This document shows, piece by piece, positions 17,901 through 25,144 of a stretch of DNA of 64,000 bases (positions are counted from its first letter, which is position 1; each line of letters starts with the position of its first letter). The notes beneath the pieces are model-generated. The model saw only the letters and a list, made by a program, of their open reading frames with translations. It searched no databases and was not told the origin of the DNA. The position numbers were made by a program, and so were the translations under genes. The DNA lies in contig JALHQH010000064.1 in assembly GCA_022842065.1 (NCBI GenBank), positions 1 through 64,000 of the forward strand. Direction: 5' to 3'. Source of the DNA: Caldilineaceae bacterium (GTDB lineage Bacteria > Chloroflexota > Anaerolineae > Caldilineales > Caldilineaceae).

Positions 17901-20900
17901 GGCCAGACCTGTGGCATCACAGCCGGCGTCACCATCTTTGCCAATGCCCAAGGCCAGACCGTGATGGCGATTGCCGCCGGGGAAGATCAGCATCGGCAAC
18001 TCATGGGGCCCTACCTGGCCAACAGTGCGCCGGCCACCCTCTTTGCCCCGGATGCGCTGGAAGCTTTCCGGCTGGATGCGGTGCGCGCCGGTGTCAATTG
18101 TAGTCCCGGCTTGCCCATCGGCCAAACCGGCCTCTTCCTCACCGGCCTCAGCGGTGAGATCACCCTGATCCCCGGCAATGAGCGGGTTGATGTTACCGTG
18201 ACGATTGAAGCGGGCAAGAGCCTACCGGTGATTGGCCCGATTCTCGCCATGGAAGGGGATATGGGCTTTCAACCGCGCCCCTTCCAACTTGATCTGGGTG
18301 TGGCGCTCTCCCTGCTCTCGGTTGAGATTGCCAGGGCTGAGGCGACAGTGACGACGCGCAGCTTCCGCGCCAGCGTGCGCATCGAAGCGCTCTTCTACAA
18401 CGGCACCGCCACGATCAACGCCTTTACGCGCAACGGCAAAGCCACCTTCACCGGCTCAGGTCGTCTCGCCATCGAAGTCAAAGAGGGGTCGATTGTCGAA
18501 GCTGGGGAGTGCTTCTTGGGCATCTTTGCCTGTCCGCCCGCCATCCCGCCCTTTGACAGCGGTGAACTTGCCGCCGTCGGGGCCGATGTCGGCGAATTTA
18601 CCAATGGCAAATTTGGCTTCAAAGGTTTTGTCGAGGTCTTGATCTTTGGCACCTATGGCTTCTATATCGACGAAACCGGCGACTTCAGCTTTAGCGATGT
18701 GGACAACTTTAAGCTGGTGTCACCGCCGCAAGTGGCTGCCGCTCGCGCGGCGTGGCAGGCTGCCTTAGCCAAGGGCGAACTGGTCAACGCGGCGGCAGCA
18801 GATCGTGAATACACCTTCTTCGACGCCGGCAATGGCCAAACGGGGGTGATTATCCGCACCCCGTTAACAAAACCAACCCTTGATCTGAGCCAGGTCCAAG
18901 CGGCCAGCGCGACCGATGTGATCACCACTGTCAACCTGATCAAACATGGCGATGTGATCTTCAACATGGTCGCCGATGCCCCGCTCGCCTTCACCCTGAT
19001 CACGCCCCAGGGCAAAGAGGTGACACCGGCCAACTATACGGATAGCGCCAACCTGGGCTATACCATCGAGTATTTGCAGAAAAATGGCTATGAGCCGGCG
19101 AATGAGAGTGCGCAGGACTATGTCAACGATGCCGATGCCACCCAGCCCCGTTTGCTCTTTACCCCGCTGGCTTCGGACCCAGCTGTCAATGGGGTTGATC
19201 TGCGCATTGATGGCGTCACGGTCTACTTCGACCTTGACTTCCAGAATGATCTGAAATGGCTGACACCGATTGGGTTGACGCCCGGTGACCATACGGTGGA
19301 ACTGGTGAAACGGGGGACGAATACCGTTGTGCGCAGCGAAACTGTGACCCTAGCGGCAGATACAAGCTACAGCCTCATCCATGTTGGTGGGCCGGCGGCC
19401 GGCTTTGTCAAGGTTGTTGATGTCAATGCGGCCCCTGCCACGCTTGGTAAGGCGAAGGTGAGCCTCTTCAATGGCGCAAACACCACGCTCAATCTGCTGG
19501 TGAATGGGACGCCGATCTTGACCAATGTCACCTACAAAGAAGCGACTGAATATGTCGAGATCGACGCCGGTGCCAAGTCGATTGAATTGCGCACAACGGC
19601 CGGCAATGTGCTGGTCGCCCAAGCGTTGAGCACCGAGTTGGCCAATGGTGGCGTCTACACCTTCCTGAGTACCGATTACAGCGCCGGCGGCTTCAACATC
19701 GCCCTGTTACAACGGCAGGATGCCCTCTATAGCCCCGCCTACCTGACCTACTATAGCGTTGATCAGGCCGTCATGAACGAGGCGTGGCAGATGAAGTTGA
19801 CCGGTGATACGGATAACAGCTTTTACAATCTCGCCGTCTTTGGACCCGATAGCCCGCCGGTGCTGGGTAGTGTGACCGTCGATGGGGCCAACCCCGCCGC
19901 GACGCAAGTCAGTTGGCAGTTGACCTCGGACAACCGTCCGACCCGCATTTCGATCTACGCCAACGCTGGGGCGATCAGCGCTTCGTTCCCCGTCACCCGT
20001 GAGAATGGCACGGTCGATACGCAGGCAATCCCGCTCTTTGAAGGGACGCTGCTCGCTGAGTATGAGATCACCGATTTGTCTGAGCTGGGCGGGCAACTGG
20101 TCACCAAAGTACTCGACCTAAACACCCTACCCTCCGGTAGCTATCACCTCTGGGTGCGCGCCGATGATGGCGTCAACCCACCGGTCAACACCTATGCCGA
20201 AGCACCTATAATTATGGCCGCCGGGGTGCAGAGTGTCTACGGGGTCAACGCGGTGCGCGTGACGCAGAATGACTTCGACCCGTTGGCCCGGTTAGCCGCG
20301 GCAGCGCCGATTGTCATCAACCATGCCAACGACTTCCCCACGACGTGGGCGGCGACGATCAACCAGACCTTTGACGCCGCCACCCGTTCGCTCTATGTCG
20401 AGTGGCAGAACAATTCCCATCCCGACGCCGACCTCTATCGGCTGCTCTTTGGTAATAGCCCGCTCAACCCGACGCAGGTGATCACCGTTGGTAACGCCAT
20501 CGAAGAGTTTGGCGAAAATGGCCAAGCCACCGGCAACAAAGTTGGCTTTGTCACCTTGCAGGATATCCAACCGGATGTACCCTATTACATCTCGGTTGAA
20601 GCAGTTGACACCAAACGCAATCGTAGCGTGCGGTCGCAAGAGCTGCTCTTCACGGTGGCCTCTACCCCCTTCACCCTGGCCTCGGCTCAGCCAAGTGTGA
20701 ACATCGCCGCCGGTGGCAAGGCGACGGTACCGGTGACGCTCAATGCGAGCGGCGCACTCTTCTTCCCCAACGTCTGGCTCTCGACTGACTTGGGCAGCGC
20801 AGCGGCGGGCATCACCGCCAGCTTTGTCGGCGATGTCGAAGGCTTCAACGAGTTGAACGCCGGCCTGCCGACCCGCCAACTGGCGATCAGCGTCGACGCC

Positions 20901-21029
20901 AGTGTGCCGAACGGAGTCTATCCGATTGTCATCTCCGGTTACAATGGCGATGACAAAGAGTTGCTGACCATCCAGGTGGTGGTGGGTGAAGGGGCGGGTA
21001 AGATCTACTTGCCGCTGATTAACCGGTAA
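14964..21029 (+). CDS. Giant secreted beta-helix/cadherin-like surface protein
   Basis: A 2021-residue exported protein; the ATG at 14964 has AAGGAAGA upstream and a signal peptide right after it (to VAQAATF, about 1-38). The mature N-terminus TFTVTNTNDSGAGSLRQAIL is the CSLREL-type element that opens parallel beta-helices. A beta-helix follows (about 60-390, many NxIxGN repeats), then a tandem-Ig/VCBS-like domain from about 495 (TTQEDTPVTINVLGNDF). Two cadherin-like repeats start near 587 and 686. A large region without recognised family precedes DUF4397-like segments (about 1390-1590) and an FN3-like domain near 1795. It ends in KIYLPLINR. No enzyme motif is visible; a cell-surface or matrix adhesin is likely. 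Confidence 0.9.
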   Translation: MFEQSYRDLCRRGLGRYSGLLLLLCFGFMLWPTGVAQAATFTVTNTNDSGAGSLRQAILDANARSGADLILFSLGSGVQTIKPTSALPTITDVVEINALGGNSCGTMPPQPRVELDGSLAGSNVSGFKIQATNSRIVGFYINRFKAHGIEVNTSNAVIACNVIGLTPQNTIAGNTSYGVKLSGGNNIVGNIGGVAGNVVSGNFYGIVIEDAHSGNIIRGNYVGTNSDGTQARPNANAGIGIAFGASNTTVGGTSATDRNVVSGNGTDGIWLTETGSGNQVIGNFIGLNAAGTGALANSANGILIENADGNTIGGTSSGTGNRIAFNSQRGVAVDAGSQQNRILGNQIVSNGQLGIDLGMDGVTADDNGDSDSGANDLQNKPVLSGAFLKADGRTETEVVMISAPNTTFRIEFFASPTCDASGFGEGATFVGSATLQTDINGTALVGLFLNQAVPDGHQLTATATSNDGNAPGNSSEFSECVSVIAEAPPAAPQAFPDTATTQEDTPVTINVLGNDFRGASGQPLVIVAVGDPPGGTATIVNNQILYTPDLDFNGSDSFFYSVNDGNAANTRQATVRVQVEAVSDGPTNISLSNSTVAENTPSGTVVGNFSAVDDSGRSLLFSLVGSDNDNSLFSTFLGILRLNTVPDFETKPSLVIDVQARNSFTRQTFTKRLTITVTNTNDAPTAINLSNSRIDENQPAGATVGTLSSVDPDAGDSHTYALAEGAGSDDNLAFRIEGSTLKTNAVLDFETKPIYSARIRSTDRAGASFERIVTVELNNLPSPPDAPPNTLAFCSGNPITLIDNQSTSAGRRVLVKIDGITISNKTANTCTVNGKLSVTTNGSTVSNLTFSGEVNDRNQFRTSTIPNFTISVAGIPLLARSVVIAYNNERPHLHITSPALQMPSEFGGLSAGLAVPTLIDSGGVRFGTGKINLPTISTSSGFEMSLTGSLVPVGDGFQIIADGSLTIPNIGKKKVPGSTGQTCGITAGVTIFANAQGQTVMAIAAGEDQHRQLMGPYLANSAPATLFAPDALEAFRLDAVRAGVNCSPGLPIGQTGLFLTGLSGEITLIPGNERVDVTVTIEAGKSLPVIGPILAMEGDMGFQPRPFQLDLGVALSLLSVEIARAEATVTTRSFRASVRIEALFYNGTATINAFTRNGKATFTGSGRLAIEVKEGSIVEAGECFLGIFACPPAIPPFDSGELAAVGADVGEFTNGKFGFKGFVEVLIFGTYGFYIDETGDFSFSDVDNFKLVSPPQVAAARAAWQAALAKGELVNAAAADREYTFFDAGNGQTGVIIRTPLTKPTLDLSQVQAASATDVITTVNLIKHGDVIFNMVADAPLAFTLITPQGKEVTPANYTDSANLGYTIEYLQKNGYEPANESAQDYVNDADATQPRLLFTPLASDPAVNGVDLRIDGVTVYFDLDFQNDLKWLTPIGLTPGDHTVELVKRGTNTVVRSETVTLAADTSYSLIHVGGPAAGFVKVVDVNAAPATLGKAKVSLFNGANTTLNLLVNGTPILTNVTYKEATEYVEIDAGAKSIELRTTAGNVLVAQALSTELANGGVYTFLSTDYSAGGFNIALLQRQDALYSPAYLTYYSVDQAVMNEAWQMKLTGDTDNSFYNLAVFGPDSPPVLGSVTVDGANPAATQVSWQLTSDNRPTRISIYANAGAISASFPVTRENGTVDTQAIPLFEGTLLAEYEITDLSELGGQLVTKVLDLNTLPSGSYHLWVRADDGVNPPVNTYAEAPIIMAAGVQSVYGVNAVRVTQNDFDPLARLAAAAPIVINHANDFPTTWAATINQTFDAATRSLYVEWQNNSHPDADLYRLLFGNSPLNPTQVITVGNAIEEFGENGQATGNKVGFVTLQDIQPDVPYYISVEAVDTKRNRSVRSQELLFTVASTPFTLASAQPSVNIAAGGKATVPVTLNASGALFFPNVWLSTDLGSAAAGITASFVGDVEGFNELNAGLPTRQLAISVDASVPNGVYPIVISGYNGDDKELLTIQVVVGEGAGKIYLPLINR

Positions 21030-21055
21030 GGTCAATCGATCGTCAATCGGTTGAG

Positions 21056-21113
21056 CCGTAAAAAGCAAAAAGTGGCCGATGCAATTGCGTCGGCCACTTT
21101 TTGCTTTTTACGG
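21056..21113. terminator. 29-bp near-perfect hairpin terminator
   Basis: Positions 21056-21084 pair with 21085-21113 with one G-T wobble; the arms contain A-runs and T-runs, so it works as an intrinsic terminator after the giant gene. Its centre (AAAAGTGGCCG, GCAATTGC, CGGCCACTTTT) is nearly identical to the palindrome at 13864-13901. Confidence 0.85.
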
Positions 21114-21119
21114 TAGCTG

Positions 21120-21141
21120 CCCCCTTTCCTGGGACGCGCCC
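21120..21141. repeat. Solo end resembling the ISKra4-like terminal repeat
   Basis: Read on the minus strand it is GGGCGCGTCCCAGGAAAGGGGG. The terminal repeat of the element at 56473-57900 begins GGGTGCGTCCCAGAAAAGGGG. No partner end was found nearby, so this is a solo or decayed end. Confidence 0.55.
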
Positions 21142-21177
21142 AGGATTTCTAGGTAAGTTTGGTTCTGTAACTGGTTG

Positions 21178-21186
21178 TGGTATAAT
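21178..21186 (+). promoter_or_regulatory. Extended -10 promoter element
   Basis: TGGTATAAT is a perfect extended -10 (TGnTATAAT), 43 bases before the DUF5678-like gene start. A weak -35 (TTGGTT) lies 16 bases upstream. Confidence 0.6.
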
Positions 21187-21228
21187 CTACTGCAATCATG
21201 AGGATGTTGGAAAGGCTTCAAAACGATT

Positions 21229-21657
21229 ATGCGCCATTACGAAGTGCAAACCACCGCTACCCATTACCGAGTTGAAGTTGAACAAAAGTTACTTACCCAA
21301 GAACCAGCTTTCCTCGAACAGAATGGTGAGCCGTTGGCCGTTCTGCTGCCAATTTCTGCGTATGAAGCATTCCAAGCGTGGCAATTGGCCGCCGCTGACT
21401 CGAGTGAAGGCAAACCCGATCCCGCCTTTGCCCGCGAAGTCGCAGCTTTTGAGCGCCTGAAGCCGCAGCTGCACCAACAATATCCGGGCCGTGTCGTAGG
21501 GATCTATCAAGGCGAGGTTGTCGCCGTTGGTGATAACCGGCTGGATGTGCTAGATCAGGTTTGGGATCAATTTGGCGAAGTATCCTGCTACATTGAGACT
21601 GTAGAACCCGTAACACCGCGTCGCGCCCGTATGCCTTCTGTACGAATCCGCAAATGA
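21229..21657 (+). CDS. DUF5678-containing protein
   Basis: A 142-residue protein. The N-terminal part (MRHYEVQTTATHYRVEVEQ, then LLPISAYEAFQAW) resembles prevent-host-death/antitoxin-type segments. The C-terminal half (YPGRVVGIYQGEVVAVGDNR) is typical of DUF5678. GGAAAGG precedes the ATG. It overlaps the retropepsin-like gene by four bases (ATGA). This pairing suggests the two products act together; the pair is familiar from gene context in phototrophic and filamentous bacteria, but its role is not known to me. Confidence 0.8.
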   Translation: MRHYEVQTTATHYRVEVEQKLLTQEPAFLEQNGEPLAVLLPISAYEAFQAWQLAAADSSEGKPDPAFAREVAAFERLKPQLHQQYPGRVVGIYQGEVVAVGDNRLDVLDQVWDQFGEVSCYIETVEPVTPRRARMPSVRIRK

Positions 21658-22040
21658 TCAACTACGACCTCGCACAGAATCCGCCGGCACCCACGCTCCA
21701 GGTAACGATCTCTGGCGCTCGCCGCACTTTTCCGCATCGCACCATGCCTGCACTGCTTGATACGGGTGGCGACGTTACAGCTATACCGCGTGCTTTGGTC
21801 AATATATTAAGCCTTTATACGGTTGGCCGCATCCAAATCGAAGGGGTTGAAGGTGCGCTGAATATCTTTCATCTCTACCCTGTGAAGCTCAAGCTAAATG
21901 GCATTACAATTCCACGGGTAGAAGTGATTGCTACAGATCTCGATATTGTTGTCGTCGGTCGGGATGTCCTTAATCAGTTCTACTTTTTACTGAATGGACC
22001 GGAGCAAACCTTTGATCTACGACAAATGCCGTTTTTGTGA
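21654..22040 (+). CDS. Retropepsin-like aspartic protease
   Basis: A 128-residue protein with the clan AA signature ALLDTGGDVTAIP; catalytic D36 is in the DTG triad. The hydrophobic-hydrophobic-Gly element near the end (DIVVVGRDVLNQFYFLLNG) matches the second half of retropepsin-like folds (ILGRD). The length fits a single-lobe enzyme that dimerises. It is translationally coupled to the preceding DUF5678 gene. No transmembrane segment; probably cytoplasmic. Its substrate is unknown. Confidence 0.82.
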   Translation: MINYDLAQNPPAPTLQVTISGARRTFPHRTMPALLDTGGDVTAIPRALVNILSLYTVGRIQIEGVEGALNIFHLYPVKLKLNGITIPRVEVIATDLDIVVVGRDVLNQFYFLLNGPEQTFDLRQMPFL

Positions 22041-22166
22041 GATGCCAGTTACTGCGGAACATTGATTGTCCCACCTACGCTAGTTTATTCCGATTTAATT
22101 TTGCCAGTGAATGAATGCGCGCGGCGGCACTCAAGGGGTAAATCGGCATAATGGCTATTGCTTGAT

Positions 22167-22580
22167 TTAATTCCACTTCCCCGCCTTCGGATTCTTCACC
22201 CGGATGCCGGTGATGCGAGCAAAGCGAATTTCGCTGTTTTCATTTCCCATGCTGATCGCCATCATACCGGTCATGATCGCCTCGAAGAAGAAGAGATTGG
22301 CAATCAGGCCATTGATAAAACAGGCCCCATGATAGAACTTCTCTCTGGGCAGCCGGAAGAGCCGCAACTCGCGGATCGTAACCTTTGTTTGCAGGGCAGA
22401 GGCCGCGGCCTCTTTGATGAGTGTCTCGACTAGGCTACTGTGTTGCGCATGCCCCAACTGCATAAACTTCTCATTTTCAGCAAAGTGATCAAAGAAATAG
22501 TTCATCACATCCGCAAAATTATCGGCGCCGATCAGCCGCTCTTGCAGGGTGGGCAGTAGATCTAAATTGTTGCTCATCAT
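22167..22580 (-). CDS. Conserved-looking hypothetical protein
   Basis: A 137-residue soluble protein. It opens with MMSNNLDLLPTLQERLIGAD; the second Met (22577) is an equally good start, with AAAGGAGC upstream. The sequence is helical in the first half (NYFFDHFAENEKFMQLGHAQ) and beta-rich after residue 75, ending NPKAGKWN. No family recognised. It is convergent with the retropepsin-like gene and divergent from DUF4058. Confidence 0.7.
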   Translation of the reverse strand: MMSNNLDLLPTLQERLIGADNFADVMNYFFDHFAENEKFMQLGHAQHSSLVETLIKEAAASALQTKVTIRELRLFRLPREKFYHGACFINGLIANLFFFEAIMTGMMAISMGNENSEIRFARITGIRVKNPKAGKWN

Positions 22581-22726
22581 GCTCCTTTGCTGGTCAGCCG
22601 TTGCTCTGACTGATCGTCTGGGTTGGATGTCGATTCATGCTGTTGCGTGATTGTATCATAGACCCCCACCTTTTGAAGATCCCGAATAAATTTGACAACC
22701 TGTCACCACCCCACTACAATACCCCT

Positions 22727-23497
22727 ATGAACACTCCTTTTCCGGGCATGGACCCATACCTAGAACACCCGACTTTGTGGGCAGATGTACATGATCGATT
22801 GCTGGCCGCAATTGCTGATGAACTGGTGCCGTTGGTGGCACCCAAGTATTATGTTGCCCTGCAGCGTCATGCCTATCTGCTGCTTGGCGGCGGTGATCGT
22901 GTCTATCTGGGCAAGCCGGATGTGGCCGTGGGCATGCCGACGCTGCCACTGGGCGCTTGGTCGACCGCACCGCTGGCAGGGGGCGCGGGGGTGTTGGAAG
23001 TGGAAGTGCCGATGAAAGAAGAGGTAGATGAAAATTACCTGGAAGTGCGCGAGGTAAAAACCGGGAAATTAATTACGGTCATCGAGCTACTTTCGCCCGT
23101 TAACAAATCCCACCCAGAAGGCCGTGAAGAGTATATTGAAAAGCGCAACCAGATTTTAGGCACGCGCACAAATCTGGTGGAAATCGACCTGTTGCGCAGC
23201 GGCCAGCCGATGATGGTCTTTGGCGCGGAGAGCACCTCGCATTACCGCATCCTCGTCAGTCCGGGGTGGCGACGTCCACGGGCCCAACTCTATCCCTTTA
23301 CCCTCCGTGAGCCGATTCCCGCCTTTCCCCTGCCCTTGTTGCCCAAAGAAGAACAACCACTGGTGCCGCTGAACGAGCTTTTGCACAAACTCTACCAACG
23401 CGCCCGCTTTGATCTACGCCTGGATTACAGCGCACCGCCTACCCCACCGCTTGCGCCGGAAGATGCCCAGTGGGCACAGTCGTTGTTGGCGACATAA
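22727..23497 (+). CDS. DUF4058 family protein
   Basis: A 256-residue protein with the hallmark N-terminus MNTPFPGMDPYLEHPTLWAD and the later EVREVKTGKLITVIELLSP and YLGKPDVAV elements. The Glu/Lys pattern (VIELLSPVNK) resembles restriction-endonuclease-like folds, an inference for the family. The ATG at 22727 is chosen because the family always starts at this motif; the frame is open further upstream to 22637. Common in cyanobacteria and Chloroflexota, often in multiple copies. Function unknown. Confidence 0.85.
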   Translation: MNTPFPGMDPYLEHPTLWADVHDRLLAAIADELVPLVAPKYYVALQRHAYLLLGGGDRVYLGKPDVAVGMPTLPLGAWSTAPLAGGAGVLEVEVPMKEEVDENYLEVREVKTGKLITVIELLSPVNKSHPEGREEYIEKRNQILGTRTNLVEIDLLRSGQPMMVFGAESTSHYRILVSPGWRRPRAQLYPFTLREPIPAFPLPLLPKEEQPLVPLNELLHKLYQRARFDLRLDYSAPPTPPLAPEDAQWAQSLLAT

Positions 23498-23576
23498 CCC
23501 AGGTCGTCATGCTCATCAATCACCAATCACGAATCACCAATCACCCTTCATAATTTTCTTGTTTTAAGGAGCCACC

Positions 23577-23987
23577 ATGAGCCAGGAAAAGATCCGCGTT
23601 CTCGTCGCCAAGCCCGGCCTCGATGGCCATGATCGCGGGGCCAAAGTGGTGGCGCGCGCCCTGCGCGACGCCGGCTTTGAAGTAATCTACACCGGCATTC
23701 GCCAGACGCCGCAGATGATCGCCGAGGCCGCGCTACAAGAAGATGTCGATGTGGTCGGCCTGAGCATTCTCAGCGGCGCGCATATGACCCTCTGCCCCAA
23801 GGTGGTTGACCTGTTGCGCGCCCAGGGCCAGGGCGATGTGCTGGTGGTGATCGGCGGCATTGTGCCGGATGAGGACATTGAGCCGCTCAAGCAGAAGGGC
23901 ATTGCCGCGATCTTTGGCCCCGGCACCTCAACCGAGGCGATTGGCGACTTTATTCGCGCCCACGCCGGCCAGAAAGCGACCGCCTAA
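23577..23987 (+). CDS. B12-binding subunit of methylmalonyl-CoA-type mutase
   Basis: A 136-residue stand-alone cobalamin-binding domain. D16-x-H18-x-x-G21 in [10 protein letters not shown] is the base-off B12 motif with H18 as cobalt ligand; [10 protein letters not shown] and [11 protein letters not shown] are the other two signature elements. It would supply the small subunit for a split acyl-CoA mutase that interconverts methylmalonyl-CoA (or a similar acyl-CoA) and succinyl-CoA. AAGGAG precedes the ATG. The stop codon abuts the start of the MeaB gene. The large catalytic subunit is not in this window. Confidence 0.92.
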   Translation: MSQEKIRVLVAKPGLDGHDRGAKVVARALRDAGFEVIYTGIRQTPQMIAEAALQEDVDVVGLSILSGAHMTLCPKVVDLLRAQGQGDVLVVIGGIVPDEDIEPLKQKGIAAIFGPGTSTEAIGDFIRAHAGQKATA

Positions 23988-25004
23988 ATGGAGGTCAACG
24001 CCATCGCAGCTGATATTCTGGCCGGCAATCGCTTGCGGTTGGCACGGGCAATCAGCACCGTTGAAAACGAGCGCAGCGAAGCGCACCCCCTGCTCAGTTT
24101 CCTCTATCCCCACACTGGCAAAGCGCATATCATCGGCGTCACTGGCGCGCCGGGAACGGGCAAGTCCACCCTGGTGACCGTGTTGGCCCAGGCCTACCGC
24201 GCTGCCGGGTTAACCGTCGCCATCGTCGCCATTGACCCGACCAGCCCCTTCACTGGCGGTGCCATTCTCGGGGATCGCGTGCGCATGCGTGCGCTTAGCG
24301 GCGATAGCGGCGTCTTTGTGCGCAGCATGGCCACCCGTGGCAGCCTCGGCGGCCTGAGTAAGACGACCGATGATGTCGTCACCTTATTGGATGCCGCCGG
24401 TTTTGAACGGATTATTGTCGAGACCGTAGGGGTAGGCCAGGCCGAAGTGGCGATTGCGAGCACCGCGCACACCACCCTGGTCGTTGAAGCGCCGGGCATG
24501 GGCGACGAAGTGCAAGCGATCAAGGCCGGTATCTTGGAAATCGCCGATATCCTCGTGGTCAACAAAGCGGACCGCCCCGGTGCGGACCGCACGGTACAGG
24601 CGCTAGAGATGATGTTGGAGTTGGATGGCGGCGGCCCACGTCAGATTCGTCATCACGGGCAACTGTTACAAATGGAACTGCCGGTGCGCGAAAATACTGA
24701 GGCCGCGCGCTGGCAAGTCACCGTCATGCGCACGGTCGCGACGGGTGGGGATGGGGTCGAAGCGCTGCGCAACCAGATTGAGGCGCACCGCACCTGGCTC
24801 GACCAATCCGGCGAACGGGTGCAGCGCGATCAGGCGCGCATTGCCCACACATTGGAAAATATTTTACGTGCCGAACTTAACCGGCGCATTCTGGCTGCGT
24901 TGCCCAAGCAGGGGATTCAGGCACTGGTGGAACAGGTGCAAGCACGGCGGTTGGATCCATACGCGGCGGCGGAACAGTTGCTGCGCCAGAATGTAGCCTC
25001 ATGA
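23988..25004 (+). CDS. meaB: MeaB/ArgK-type G3E GTPase, mutase chaperone
   Basis: A 338-residue G3E-family GTPase that protects and loads B12-dependent acyl-CoA mutases. Walker A is GAPGTGKST (53-61); the switch-like segment ERIIVETVGVGQAE and the NKAD guanine-recognition motif (VVNKADRPGAD) are present. Its ATG directly follows the mutase subunit's stop, so the two are co-expressed. Length matches MeaB. The last ~27 codons and about 40 bases of downstream sequence have a degenerate second copy at 33710 onward. Confidence 0.94.
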   Translation: MEVNAIAADILAGNRLRLARAISTVENERSEAHPLLSFLYPHTGKAHIIGVTGAPGTGKSTLVTVLAQAYRAAGLTVAIVAIDPTSPFTGGAILGDRVRMRALSGDSGVFVRSMATRGSLGGLSKTTDDVVTLLDAAGFERIIVETVGVGQAEVAIASTAHTTLVVEAPGMGDEVQAIKAGILEIADILVVNKADRPGADRTVQALEMMLELDGGGPRQIRHHGQLLQMELPVRENTEAARWQVTVMRTVATGGDGVEALRNQIEAHRTWLDQSGERVQRDQARIAHTLENILRAELNRRILAALPKQGIQALVEQVQARRLDPYAAAEQLLRQNVAS

Positions 25005-25144
25005 TTGCTGCGCTTGCCGTTACAGTAAAAACGCTGCCCCGCAGCGTAACGTCAGTTACTTTACGGATGGATAGCTTGCCAACTCAGTGGTAGAATCAGC
25101 GCGCGATGGTCAACACCATGAATTGCAACAGACAGTGAGTAGGC

